NCBI GenBank assembly: GCA_019828595.1
Contig: JAHQRK010000023.1
Coordinates: 496,001 to 560,000, forward strand
Direction of reading: 5' to 3'
From: Aphanomyces cochlioides
Lineage: Eukaryota > Oomycota > Saprolegniomycetes > Saprolegniales > Verrucalvaceae
DNA length: 64,000 nt
Position 1 is the stretch's first letter, and each line of letters starts with the position of its first letter. Shown in pieces: positions 40,164 to 50,118 of the stretch. The notes under the pieces were generated by a model. The model was not told the origin of the DNA, did no database searches, and saw nothing but the letters and a program-made list of their open reading frames with translations. A program made the translations under genes and the position numbers.

Positions 40164-41340
40164 AACTCAAGATTTTCCTTCGATGATGGTACCATTACTC
40201 TTCTCATGAATGATTGTCTTGACTGTTACATGAACGCCAAAGAGGAGGCAGAAGACGAGCGGCATTAGAACTGATTGAAGAGAATGACAAGAGCTGAAGT
40301 GCTCAATCACCCCCCAAAGACATGAGGATTGCCGACAATTACGCTGAATGTCATTGTAATCTCTGTTTGACATCCGAAGACGAGAACAGTTCAAATTGTT
40401 TCAAGGCTTCTGATATATGGAGAATGCAAGAGAAGCTGAGCAATACGAACGATCACATCAATCTGGGAAGGCAACACATAGTGCAGCATGACAATCACGT
40501 CAACGAAAGGAGAGGCAGGGAATACTTGTAGCAAGCTCATGAACCATGTATGCACGACGCCGAAAGCTCAAAACAAGCTGCAGTCAAGAATGAAGGTGGC
40601 CAATATATCATCTCTACACCTCAGAACATTTGAAACCCGTACAACGGCAAAGTGGAAAACCCGCGCTTCCGCTGTAGATTTCGAGTTTTCAAGGGCATCC
40701 AGGAGTGATTAAGTCGATCGTGAGCTGACTGGAGAGGAATTTTCAAGCGGATAATTGGATAAAAGCGTGGTGGTGATGTGGGTGCATTTGGTTGATCGTG
40801 ACTTCCCAAGATGCCTCGATGTAATCTGATCTGCAAAATGACGCATCCTCCTTCATAAACTGGTTTGTCTGAAAACGAAACTGCGTCGTTGCGACAGCAA
40901 GGCAGCAAATACCGCCACTAATACAACCCCATGGCAATCTTTCTCCATAGAACGAATCGATCTTCCTCAGAATTCGAGGCATGAAATACAATTGGCGTCG
41001 CCATCGCCATGGTTCTTAAAACGACATACTTGGTTCTGACAAGCATCTCCACCTAACCAACCTTCCTCCGTCAAGTCAGCTTAGGGGCCCCTACTACAAA
41101 AGAAACAACTTCGACTCCAGCGCCGACCTCATCACCACCTGTGAGCAGAGCTCCGCGCCAAAAGTCGTGCCGTCCCCAGCTCTTCCTGCCATCACCTTGG
41201 CATGAAATGCGAAATGCAAAGCTGCCGTCGAGTCGAGTAAGCATACATTTGACATCTTCCGGGATGGGATCAAATTTGCCGTCGGCTCCTCTTGGTGGTC
41301 GCGGGTCAACCTCGAACAATACACTCTTGAGAATTGAATT
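40164..41340 (-). other. Region with unresolved minus-strand coding-like segments
   Basis: Two segments look protein-like on the minus strand: about 41180-41320 (DPRPPRGADGKFDPIPEDVK) and about 40740-41000 (TQFRFQTNQFMKEDASFC), plus a hydrophobic stretch at 40200-40290 (SVLMPLVFCLLFGVHVTVK). I could not join them into one consistent gene. They may be the tail of the neighbouring membrane-protein gene, a separate gene with several short introns, or a decayed gene. Confidence 0.3.
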
Positions 41341-42513
41341 TTATGCTTCGACTAATTGCTCATATGCATCCATTGAAAGGAGACTCAAGAGGTCTGCATC
41401 AATGAGGATGTAAATTGGGAGAATTTCAGCCGCCACAAAGAGAGCCACAAGTAGCATGGACTGAGTCTACGAGAAGGAGCATTGTAAAATCAATCCCGAC
41501 GGAATGCACGTACAGTCATGTTATTCTTGCCAACGTTGAACCATCCCTACAAGATGATTGTTCCAGAGAGGCAAAATGTGTCGAATTACCCTGGTGAAAG
41601 TTAAAAGCATCATGACGCTGTACAAGATTCGTCCCAAACTCCACGCCATGGCAAGTCGTCCAACCTAAGTGAATGAAGAATTCATATGTGGTCCTCGAAG
41701 CATGGCAATACCTTGGATAATTTCGCCTGAGCATGCTGGCTCTTGTATGGAAATCCAGACAAAGTGAGCGTCAAGTATATCCACGTGCCAAAAATGATCA
41801 AGGGAAGAAATAGATCGGCGGCAGCAACGCAATCTGTCCATGAAATCTTAACCGGTCAAGATCAATATGATGATGTACCAAAAATAAGCGTCGGGATTAT
41901 AGCTAGTTGTGTTCCTTCGGCATTTTCGTAAATGCCATCGATAGCAGTCGGATCAGCTCGCAAGAATAGGAGTGCATACAAGATGACTTGGGTCATGTAG
42001 AGCAACGCATTGAAGATCAAATAAAAGATCATCCAGCGTCGATGGAATTGCTCTGCGGAAAACCAGTGGCGTCTGGATGACTGATACGTTTCTGCCCACA
42101 AAAGTACGACCAAGAGATACGACGACACGAATAGATAATCGGGCAAATTGAACAGAACAGCCACAACCTAACAACTCCATCGTAATTGTGCTCGTCAACA
42201 GCGAACGTACTTTGTTGTAAAACGATAAATCTGTTTCCTCTGGGGGCGTCACGACTGGAACGCGAAGCGACGAGCTCAGTGGTGAGATGCCGGATTCGAT
42301 GTGTTGAAAGTCCAAAAAGCATAACGTCGAGAACGTTGCCGCGCGGAAAAGGCAGCCCAACGACACACTCACCATGAGAAGCTGCGTCGTCCGAGAGAAC
42401 GATCGTGTCTTGGTGCTGCATAGCTTAGATATGCCCATGAACGTCATGAGCATGTAACAGAGCGCCAGAAAGTACGACGCCATCGCCAGACCTGAGAGGA
42501 AGATCAGTGCCAT
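41341..42513 (-). CDS. TOM1/THH1-type seven-helix membrane protein
   Basis: Exons (high to low): 42211-42513, 41879-42167, 41712-41833, 41590-41664, 41514-41546 (33-nt exon), 41341-41466; introns 43-47 nt; 315 aa. About seven hydrophobic helices: ALIFLSGLAMASYFLALCYM, SLGCLFRAATFSTLCFL, VVAVLFNLPDYLFVSSYLLV with VLLWAETYQSS, YLIFNALLYMTQVILYALLF, LFLPLIIFGTWIYLTLTL, VGRLAMAWSLGRILYSVMML and LLVALFVAAEILPIYILIDA. The NLPDYLFVSSYLLVVLLWAE block is the signature of the plant THH1/TOM1/TOM3 domain (GPCR-like topology). Cellular role in oomycetes is not established. Confidence 0.8.
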
Positions 42514-42846
42514 CTTCGTGGAAGATTTTCAAATGACCAGAATCGATGAAAATAGTGCAATTTTATTGGATGATTTTTATCCAATAAAATTATTATTGGT
42601 GGTAAATTCATCATATTTAGACCAATCAAGTTATGATTTGTTGTTGGTCTGTCCGTCTAGCAAAAGCTCCTGCCGGCTCGGTTCTTTATCAAGTTCGACA
42701 GCGTAAGAAGAATGTGTGAGATATTGCTCTTACAGCCTGCTCCTTCAAGTATATATCCCATGCCTGCTTGTGGGTCAACGTGAGGTTGCACTGGATGAAA
42801 GCAAGCATTTATCCGGATAACGACATTTCAATTATGTGAATTTATG
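42514..42846. other. Intergenic region with hairpin and ATCCGGAT motif
   Basis: Contains a perfect 12-bp stem (42560-42571 with 42579-42590) and TTATCCGGATAA at 42809-42820. No gene seen. Confidence 0.5.
42560..42590. repeat. Perfect 12-bp hairpin
   Basis: ATTTTATTGGAT, a 7-nt loop GATTTTT, then the exact reverse complement ATCCAATAAAAT. It lies 47 bp upstream of the THH1-like ATG and carries an ATTGG/CCAAT box in each arm, so it could act as a CCAAT-type promoter element rather than a terminator. Confidence 0.8.
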
Positions 42847-44863
42847 TCAATCAGGTAGAGTTTTCGGTTTCCTTGGTGATGGAAGGGCGGGTAGCGTTCG
42901 TGGAGGACTTCGCGGTCGTGGTGCTGGGGTTGGAAGTGCCTCCTTGGGCTCAACAGATGCCAGGTTGTTCGAGGGTTCAAGCTCTGGGGTGCTTTGAGTC
43001 TCTGGGATTGTGCTCGCTGGTGCCTCAGCGCGAGCGGATGGATTGCGAGGCGAAGGAGACGATGGTGGTAGGGAAAGTTGGGGCAGCAGCGTCGACGAGG
43101 AGTCTATCTGGATATCATCGTCTTGTGACGTTGGTTGGTTGAGGTGGGCAATGAGGTCAAGGTTCAAAGCTAACGGTCGCGGGCATGTCCAGCTGTCAAC
43201 CAGCTGTCGTATTCGTGGAAAGAAAGACTTTGCCGACGCGGCTGAAAGCTGCAAGCAAGCCATGGCAGTACGTCCAATGAGTCCATGAACAATGGCTGGA
43301 TCGTCGACGTGGGCTAGGAATGCCTTGATGAGGTGGAAGACGCATTCAATCGTTCTCAACGTAAGAAGTGGCAGCGCATCGAATGCATTGGTGTCTGAGA
43401 GGACTTTCGCATCTTGGATAAGTGGTTTGTCAAGGTGCTCCAGCCAGTCAAGGAGAAGTCCACTGAGGCATTCCGGCGGCGGTTCTGTAAAGTCTCCCAT
43501 ATTCATCTTGACTTTGTGCGGCCACAAATCGTCCGCTGCGACGACCATTGCTTGTCCGAGGGGAACATCGTTTGTATCACCAAGTAGAAGCTTCATGTGT
43601 TCATAATGCGTTGATACGCTGTGATCAAATGACGCAGGGAGATGTGTGATGTAAATCATGCTCAACTGCTGAGCTTGAGTCCGTGAGGACGATATTGCAG
43701 CTTCCAAGCACTGGCAAAGAAATGATACCTTGCGTCCTGATGAAACCAAGCCAAGTTCCGTGTAGACTTACGACTTTTGGAGGTATCACTCCATGCGAGC
43801 CCGATGATGGCGGGTTCATGTACTGACTTTGTTCCCTTGCGACCATTGTTTCCAACGTAAATCGATCGTGGATTGTTGGCATCGCAAAGACTAGACAGAG
43901 ATAAAGATTATGGTTGGTAAACAAAGTTGACGTACCAAGCTTTGCGCCGTGGACATGTTCATAGAACGCCCGAACAAAATCCACTTGGCCGGTCGTTTGG
44001 ATCGATCCAGGTCTGCCGCGACGGACGATGTCAATCACGTTGGTGGGCGAAATATCGTGCTGAAAGACTAGCGCGCATGCAATTGCAAGACCAGTTCGCC
44101 CAAAACCAGCGTGACAATGCACAGCAAGCTACATTCGATATGGAACTCACAGCGCGAAGAAGTACCTCAGCTTACCTTTTGATTCGCATGGCCCAGAACG
44201 CCAGTCATGACCCGGACAAGGTCGACCATGAAGCCAATCGTTGGGGTCGTCATGTCTTCCCATCCGAAGTTATAAAACTCTACTGCACGGTCGTCAAGTA
44301 CAAGGAAATGTGGCTGTTGTTTACTGTTGTGCGCCATCCAGTCTGTTTCAGGGTCGTATGGAAACCCACTGGCAACGAGACCGTCGCCACAATGAGGATG
44401 TTCACCTGGTATTGTTAGGTTGAAAATGGCTTTGATGCCGAGCCTACAAGTTCATTTGATCCAACTTCGAATAAAGGACGCACTTGTGGAATTGCTCGAC
44501 GAGTCGGTACGTTTGAATAAGTCGCGTTGATGGCCGCATCATGCCAAGCATCGAGTCAGTCACCCAATCTGCGTGTAGTCCTGACACGGGGCTGTTTGTC
44601 TTGAGTATGGCGGCTGACTCACTACACCTTCGACACTTTGAACCACCACAGAGACGACATTTGACAGTCAGAGACTTTTCCCACTCGCGCGGCCCGACTA
44701 CTCCAGGCTGCTTAGGTGGACTTGAACTACCAGCCGTCCTTGTGGGACTTCGTTTTCCAGGAGATCCTTGCGACGGCCGCGTCGGACTCGACGACATGGG
44801 GTGAACCGTCACGATCTTAACTGATTTTGATGGGTTAATCGTTTCCAAAAATATACCTGACAT
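42847..44863 (-). CDS. PTPDC1-like dual-specificity/tyrosine phosphatase
   Basis: ATG 44863 (or 44800) to stop 42847. Five coding blocks joined by about 40-47-nt introns: a Cys-rich N-terminus (VKCRLCGGSKCRRCSE) with ADWVTDSMLGMMRPSTRLIQ; LGIKAIFNLTIPGEHPHCGD and AVEFYNFGWEDMTTPT; the P-loop LAVHCHAGFGRTGLAIACAL (catalytic C-x5-R) with RGRPGSIQTTGQVDFVRAFY; a linker; and a 300-residue C-terminal region, helical then Pro/Ser rich. Domain order and the WVTDxxLxMxRPS and GRPxSIQTxGQ motifs match animal PTPDC1, a phosphatase linked to centrosome and cilium length. The first intron position inside MSG... is possible, leaving the start uncertain. Confidence 0.85.
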
Positions 44864-45116
44864 CGCAAACGAGTTTTAACGTTACGTTTGCACTCATATT
44901 GTGCTTGTCTGTGTGCCGCGATCTTATCCTCCTTGACTCCTTAACTTTGTCGTCCATTACGACTTGCCATTGACAACCATCTACTTAATAATATACCCAT
45001 CGATGTTGTCCTTGCGAGTAGAATGAAGTCGAAGTCAAACATCATCAGTTTATATCAAAACACCCGAGGCAATACCCACAGTACGCGACTACGATGTTGT
45101 AAGTGGTACTTGGTTG
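44864..45116. other. Divergent promoter region
   Basis: Gap between the PTPDC1-like start and the plus-strand ORF at 45117. A short upstream frame starts at 45024 (MKSKSNIISLYQNT) and could be a first exon of that ORF. Confidence 0.35.
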
Positions 45117-45515
45117 ATGGCTTCGCGTCGCCCACTCTTCTCCTCGCTCTTGAAGTCGAATGGGCAATACTGTGAGATATTTATGCTAGGAGGAAGTCGA
45201 ACTGTCTCCATGTCGTCAGAGCTTCCGCCATTAGGCATAGATACTCGGCGAAAGCACTTGTATCACTGTGATGGGACGAAAGGTTTCAATGCCCTTCTGT
45301 CTTTCACTCCGACGTACAATGGACAAGAAGCTCGCAAGATGTTTAATCTGGCTGGCCGTACGGTTGCCTTACTCATTTATATGAGCGAGCAACTCGATGG
45401 CATCGTTGATATCAATACAAATCACGTATGTGTACACACATACGTGATTTGTTACAATGAGGGAGGCACAGAACCCTCTATTGCCTCACGATTGATTGGC
45501 GCAATGTGGCGATAA
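45117..45515 (+). CDS. Unknown ORF, probably 3'-incomplete gene model
   Basis: ATG at 45117, stop at 45515 (132 aa) if unspliced. Protein-like part: YHCDGTKGFNALLSFTPTYN and MFNLAGRTVALLIYMSEQLD. From about 45417 the frame enters a perfect 36-bp palindrome that also contains a GTATGT donor, so the last 30 residues are doubtful. No family recognised. It could be a short gene, or the 5' part of one that lost its end. Confidence 0.4.
   Translation: MASRRPLFSSLLKSNGQYCEIFMLGGSRTVSMSSELPPLGIDTRRKHLYHCDGTKGFNALLSFTPTYNGQEARKMFNLAGRTVALLIYMSEQLDGIVDINTNHVCVHTYVICYNEGGTEPSIASRLIGAMWR
45417..45452. repeat. Perfect 36-bp palindrome (17-bp arms, 2-nt loop)
   Basis: Left arm 45417-45433 (ACAAATCACGTATGTGT), loop AC, right arm 45436-45452, exact reverse complement. 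It lies near the end of the ORF starting at 45117. Confidence 0.95.
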
Positions 45516-45526
45516 ATGACAAAGAT

Positions 45527-45555
45527 ATCCGGATACACTAATTGTTGTCCGGATA
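45527..45555. promoter_or_regulatory. Paired CCGGAT motifs and E2F-like site upstream of the 45626 gene
   Basis: ATCCGGAT at 45527-45534 and TCCGGATA at 45548-45555, 71-99 bp before the ATG at 45626; TTTGGCGCC follows at about 45587, between them and the ATG. Confidence 0.45.
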
Positions 45556-45625
45556 CAGTTCAAGGAAGTTGGATCTCTTTCGCACTTTTTCATTTGGCGC
45601 CAACTTGACAGCGGAAAGGACAGCA

Positions 45626-48600
45626 TGGAGTATCACAGCTTAAGCCCAAGGAATCGAAGTCAGTACACGGCGCAGCGCATTCAGCAGCTAGATTGCGTTG
45701 AGAAACCACACTGGCGATTGGAGGAGAACAAAGACGACAACACCCACGCCATTTCCCTGACGATTCTCTCCACGTCTGTTCGCATGGTTTGACCGAAAGT
45801 CGCTGACTTGCACCCCTAGGTATACCATGACCAGTCTCCAGACTGCCAAGTATCATCACGGATTTCATAAAGCAGTGCTTTGTGTTGAAGTGTTTAAGCA
45901 ACTTCTCTACAACCTTGATCGAGAAGCGCTCTCACCGCTCTTCATATTTTGTGAAGATATGGCCAAGTTTATTGACGGTGTCAGCACAATGCAGGCTTTG
46001 ACTACTAATTCGAGTCAAAGTGAGGCCGAAAGCATAGGAAAGGTAGTTGTACCCACGAAACGCCACAAGACGGTCGTCGCACCAGTTCCACGAGCACCGA
46101 AGCGCTTTATCGAACTGCCGAAGCAAGAGCGACATGTTCTGCGAGTTGCTCATTATCTGAAGGAGTTCATGAGCAAACTTGTTGGTGGAGGCAGTCCTAA
46201 AGCTGCAGGAAAGCTTCAATCACGTCGAGTACCACTCATTGTGGAGTCGCCTGATGACGATGTGCCTCCAATAAAGCTTCACACCATCAAGACAAAGCTG
46301 AGAAATCATAAGTTTTTTAGCGAGCTACCTACTGTCCTACTTGCGGATTCGGGTATGTACACTACTTATCAAGTATATGATTAGATATGTAGGTGGTGCC
46401 ATCAACACTCATCAAGCATTTGCAAGTTATTTTTTATGCCTTCACGAAGTCGTTCGAAGTACTTCATGTCACAGCGCAGAGCTGGCTGCTGGAGCATTTG
46501 ATTTACTTGGTGAAATTCTTCGTGCCATTCAAGCCAATGTCATTGAGGTGGATTGCATATCTCAATATAACCTTAAGGTTCTGGCAGGTTATGGGACATA
46601 GAAAGAAACTTCGAGCAGACATTCGAGAACTAAGGATAAAACGCCAGACACTTCGTTCAGAGGTTGCAGGAATGGATGCTGAAGCCCAAGCAATTGTGGC
46701 TGAAGCTGTGAAACTTTCGACTGTCCTGAGTTACATTGAATTTGAGTCATCAGCTCTTGTTGAAGAATGCAATTGGCACGATGTATGTAAGGATCTCCTT
46801 CTCTACACTGTATGATGACATCTAGTTCTCCTAATTTGACCCATATTTGTAGATTAAGAAACTCCGTGAAGCTGTGAATCAGCCACCTCTTTGGTATGTG
46901 ACCCCAGACGGCTCAACCAAGGCCTTGGAGTTTGGCACATCAATTCTCCGGGCACACAACGCTCAACACATTCAAACGCTTGTCCACTTGCTTGTGCTAA
47001 GTCGGAGCTATCATCACGTCCGAATGTCTGCGCATGGCATCGTGATGGAGGCATTCCCTGAGCGCAAGCTCGCCAAACTTAACCATAAAGACCGAGTCAA
47101 GACGCTTCGAATGCACCTCATGAACCAACGCCCCATTGAAGATGGTAACTCTCAAACATCAGTTGCAGTTGCCCCTCCAGCAACGCCGTCAACACCAGAA
47201 TCAGCTTCTTTGCATCAAGTTAGTGAAGCCGAGCTTGTGGCTCTCGCGTCAATCCAGGAAAGCCTTAGAGGTGACATGCCTCCCTAAATCTTTGACGAAT
47301 GTTGCATTGCTAGCTGTTGAAATATTTATGCGAGATCAGAGTTTTCGGGAAATGACTTTCATCACATCTGGGGTTCAGACTCAAATATCTGAGCCTTCGA
47401 AACCTGTGACTCAGAAGTAAGAAAATGTTGAAACACAATCATATTTTCTCTAGAAGTGACCCTACACGTTTATCATTACCTGACGAAGTTGCCAAGTTCC
47501 CTCTATCTTGGCAAACATCGTTTTCTCTTCTTGAAGATGAAGAACCCGTAACCCCCCTCACAATGGATGAAATGCATGCAATTGTGTCTGCGATGTATGG
47601 CCATTACGAGAATGTAATTGTGATCTTTAGAAACCTGCTAACTTTTTCCATAGGTTGTCTCGACAGGCACAACACTTTCGTTTCGAGACTTCATCGTCGT
47701 CTATTTTTTTGTTCACGGTTCTGCATTGGTGGTTCATCACTTATTCATATTGAATTAGATAAGACAGGAGACCAAGAGGGTTATAGTGCACAGCGCGCAT
47801 GTGCGCGATTTCTTGTGTCCATCCGATATCACGTCGAAAATGTTGTTGCTCTTGACTGGCTTGGGTGCTTTGCTGCCTTTGTGGGTATATCTATGAATTT
47901 GACCTTGCCAATCCCACGTGCAATGGATGCATTTCTCTCGGCTCGACGATCCCTTCTCGCGTCAGCTGTGATACGGCAAAGGGTTCCCTCTGCGAACAGG
48001 GCTTTGTGGGTAATGGCCAAAGATATAAATCACTCAAGTGGTTACACTCTTCACGACAGCGTCAAGACAGTCCTATCGAGTTTTACCCGTTCCTCTGGTG
48101 AGAATAAGTTCACTACATGTCAATTGATGTGATTCGCAGAGGCTTACACCAATGTGCTTTTAGACAAGAGTACGGCCGTCGAATTGCTTGTTGAATTAGA
48201 CGACGGCGGACGTGATGTTCAACGAACTCAAGTCCTGCATATCGAAGCTGCACTAGTTATTCTAATGCAAGCTTGGATCCGTGAGCACCACCACACTCGC
48301 TCGACTCTTGATCGTAAGATCTCACTTCAATTACAGACTTCTGGTCAACTCAATAAAGTCGTTAGGAATTTTTAGCGCCACTCTTTCTAATAACGATGAC
48401 AGGAAGACACTAACATACGACGAATTTGTGGTTACGATGGGATTTCTTGACGCAGCATTTACACCAGCACGGCTGACTACCATCTATGTCCAAGTACGAA
48501 TAATCCAGTGTGATCTGTTGAAATGACTATCCCAGGCCACAGATGACGACAGTGCCAATGATGTAGGTGAGGCTTCAGTGGATCGCCTCATCGACACTCT

Positions 48601-49071
48601 TTACGAGAGCGACTTATTCTCCGAAAGTAAAAAGCCTTGGGTAGTCACTCAAGCAAGATTTTGAAAAGCTGACACACTTTGTAGCTGACGTTGTCGCCCA
48701 TGCAATTGGTGACCCAAAGGAATTGGGAAGAAAGCATTGATGGGCTTAACGCTATGTGGCGACACAATCGTGAACGTATTCTCGACCGACTTGGAGAATT
48801 GAAGACAAATCAAGTGAACCTCACAAGGGTGCAAACGTGCTTAGATCGCCATGACAAGTTTGTACGCCTTCTCGAGGCTGCATCCGACAGCAATGATGTT
48901 TCTACTGCCGTTGACAAGGCGTTGTATGCATTTCATTTTCTCCAACAAGACATAACTGCCACTATGACGTTTGCTAAGCAACCCAAGCAGACGAAGGTAG
49001 TGAGAGTTGTGTCTTTTCGTACTAATATCCTCTGCTAGAAATACTTCGCATCTCGACGACCATCGTTTTGA
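45626..49071 (+). CDS. Large multi-exon protein of unknown function
   Basis: ATG 45626 (MEYHSLSPRNRSQYTAQRIQ) through at least ten short introns to a stop at 49069-49071 (KYFASRRPSF). Clear coding blocks include YHHGFHKAVLCVEVFKQLLY, INTHQAFASYFLCLHEVVRS, KKLRADIRELRIKRQTLRSE (coiled coil), IKKLREAVNQPPLWYVTPDG, PTRLSLPDEVAKFPLSWQTS, AVELLVELDDGGRDVQRTQV, DDRKTLTYDEFVVTMGFLDA (EF-hand-like, loop not canonical) and RERILDRLGELKTNQVNLTR. The join around 47860-48000 is unresolved. I recognise no family; a scaffold role is only suggested by helical content. Its stop is 5 bp from the RNase H2A stop on the other strand. Confidence 0.6.
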
Positions 49072-49076
49072 TATAA

Positions 49077-50010
49077 TTACAACTCGGAGACGACTTCCAA
49101 ATTGTTCTGCGTGAAATATGCCGATCGCTTGCGCTTCTTGGTGGTCATGAACGAGAGAATCGATTGCGTTCCAGTCGGTTTGTCGTCCTACCATCCAGTT
49201 CACAGAGTCAATGGTGCAAATGTCTACCTCTTTGCTATGAACCCACGCAACTTGCACCAACCGATCGTTGTAAGATTCTAACGTGCCCCAACTAAACCTG
49301 ACTATGTTGGGATATCCAAAGATTGGGTCAATGTTGTCGGCAAGCCACTGCTTGCACTTTGGGTCACTCGGGTAGCCGGACCCAAAATCTGTGTTGAGTT
49401 TGATGCCTGGAGCCTCCCATGTCCACGATGAGACCGAAGCATCTCGAGTAACTTTGGCACAAATACTCGCAGCACTGACGACTTTGAAAAGGCTGTCTGC
49501 TTTTTTTTCGACTGTAAACACAATCTTGCCTTGGAAATGCTTGGTGAGAAACGTTTGATACCATTTCGGGTCTCCGACAGTGTCGACATATACATGAACA
49601 ACACGCACACCACGCTTCTGGACGGCATTGATCATCTCAATTGCAGCGTCACGCGACATTTCGTTGAGGTTACGTCGGCGAGTCAACATATTATGTGATA
49701 TCTCGGTCGCTGGAATCGTCCTTGTCACGTAGCCCATGTCAGTCGTCGCTTGGATTTTCGCAAAGAGTCGCTCTCGCACTTCATGCGTAAGGGCTTTCGA
49801 ATCATCAAATCCTTGAGCGCTCATTGTAGCATCATCTTCCACGCGCCAATACGCAGCACCATAAACCATTGGACCTAATATAGGACCGCGACCAGCTTCA
49901 TCAATGCCTAGCATGACTTCGGCACCATCAAGGCAGCATGCTGGCACAGGGCTCTCGACCAACATGGACAGAATCGAAAAATGAGTCTGATTGGTCCGTT
50001 CAAAATCCAT
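49077..50010 (-). CDS. RNASEH2A: Ribonuclease H2 catalytic subunit A
   Basis: Exons 49192-50010 and 49077-49136 (55-nt intron; 292 aa, close to the human 299). Acidic active-site motifs: MLGIDEAGRGPILGPMVYGA (DEAGRG), FDDSKALTHEVRERLF, and the conserved VVHVYVDTVGDPKWYQ and SLFKVVSAASICAKVTRDAS, then DFGSGYPSDPKCKQWLADN and NIVRFSWGT. The last exon encodes KRKRSAYFTQNNLEVVSEL, the C-terminal PIP-like tail seen in animals and plants. If the intron is read through, a frame continues far into the neighbour, so the spliced form is preferred. Role: removes ribonucleotides from DNA-RNA hybrids. A TTTGGCGCGAAA E2F-like site lies 28 bp upstream. Confidence 0.96.
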
Positions 50011-50037
50011 AAGCCAATCAAACTCCTATTTGCTCAG

Positions 50038-50049
50038 ATTTGGCGCGAA
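50038..50049. promoter_or_regulatory. E2F-like site in divergent promoter
   Basis: ATTTGGCGCGAAA is a near-perfect E2F/DP consensus (TTTSSCGCS) between the divergent RNase H2A (start 50010) and SAM-domain gene (start about 50119). S-phase control of RNase H2 would fit. Confidence 0.55.
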
Positions 50050-50118
50050 AATCCATCTCTCAATTCAGGACTCTCTGCTCACATTGCCTAAGATGCGTTT
50101 GTGGATACGGTGGCAAGG

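Noticed and set aside
46393..46560. Hydrophobic frame VVPSTLIKHLQVIFYAF
   Set aside because: Phase of the flanking splice sites selects the other frame (INTHQAFASYFLCLHE), with a further 40-nt intron before the coiled coil.
48841..49076. Extension of RNase H2A to 48841 in one frame
   Set aside because: A 55-nt GT-AG intron at 49137-49191 gives the conserved tail and a stop at 49077; the longer frame runs antisense through coding exons of the neighbour.
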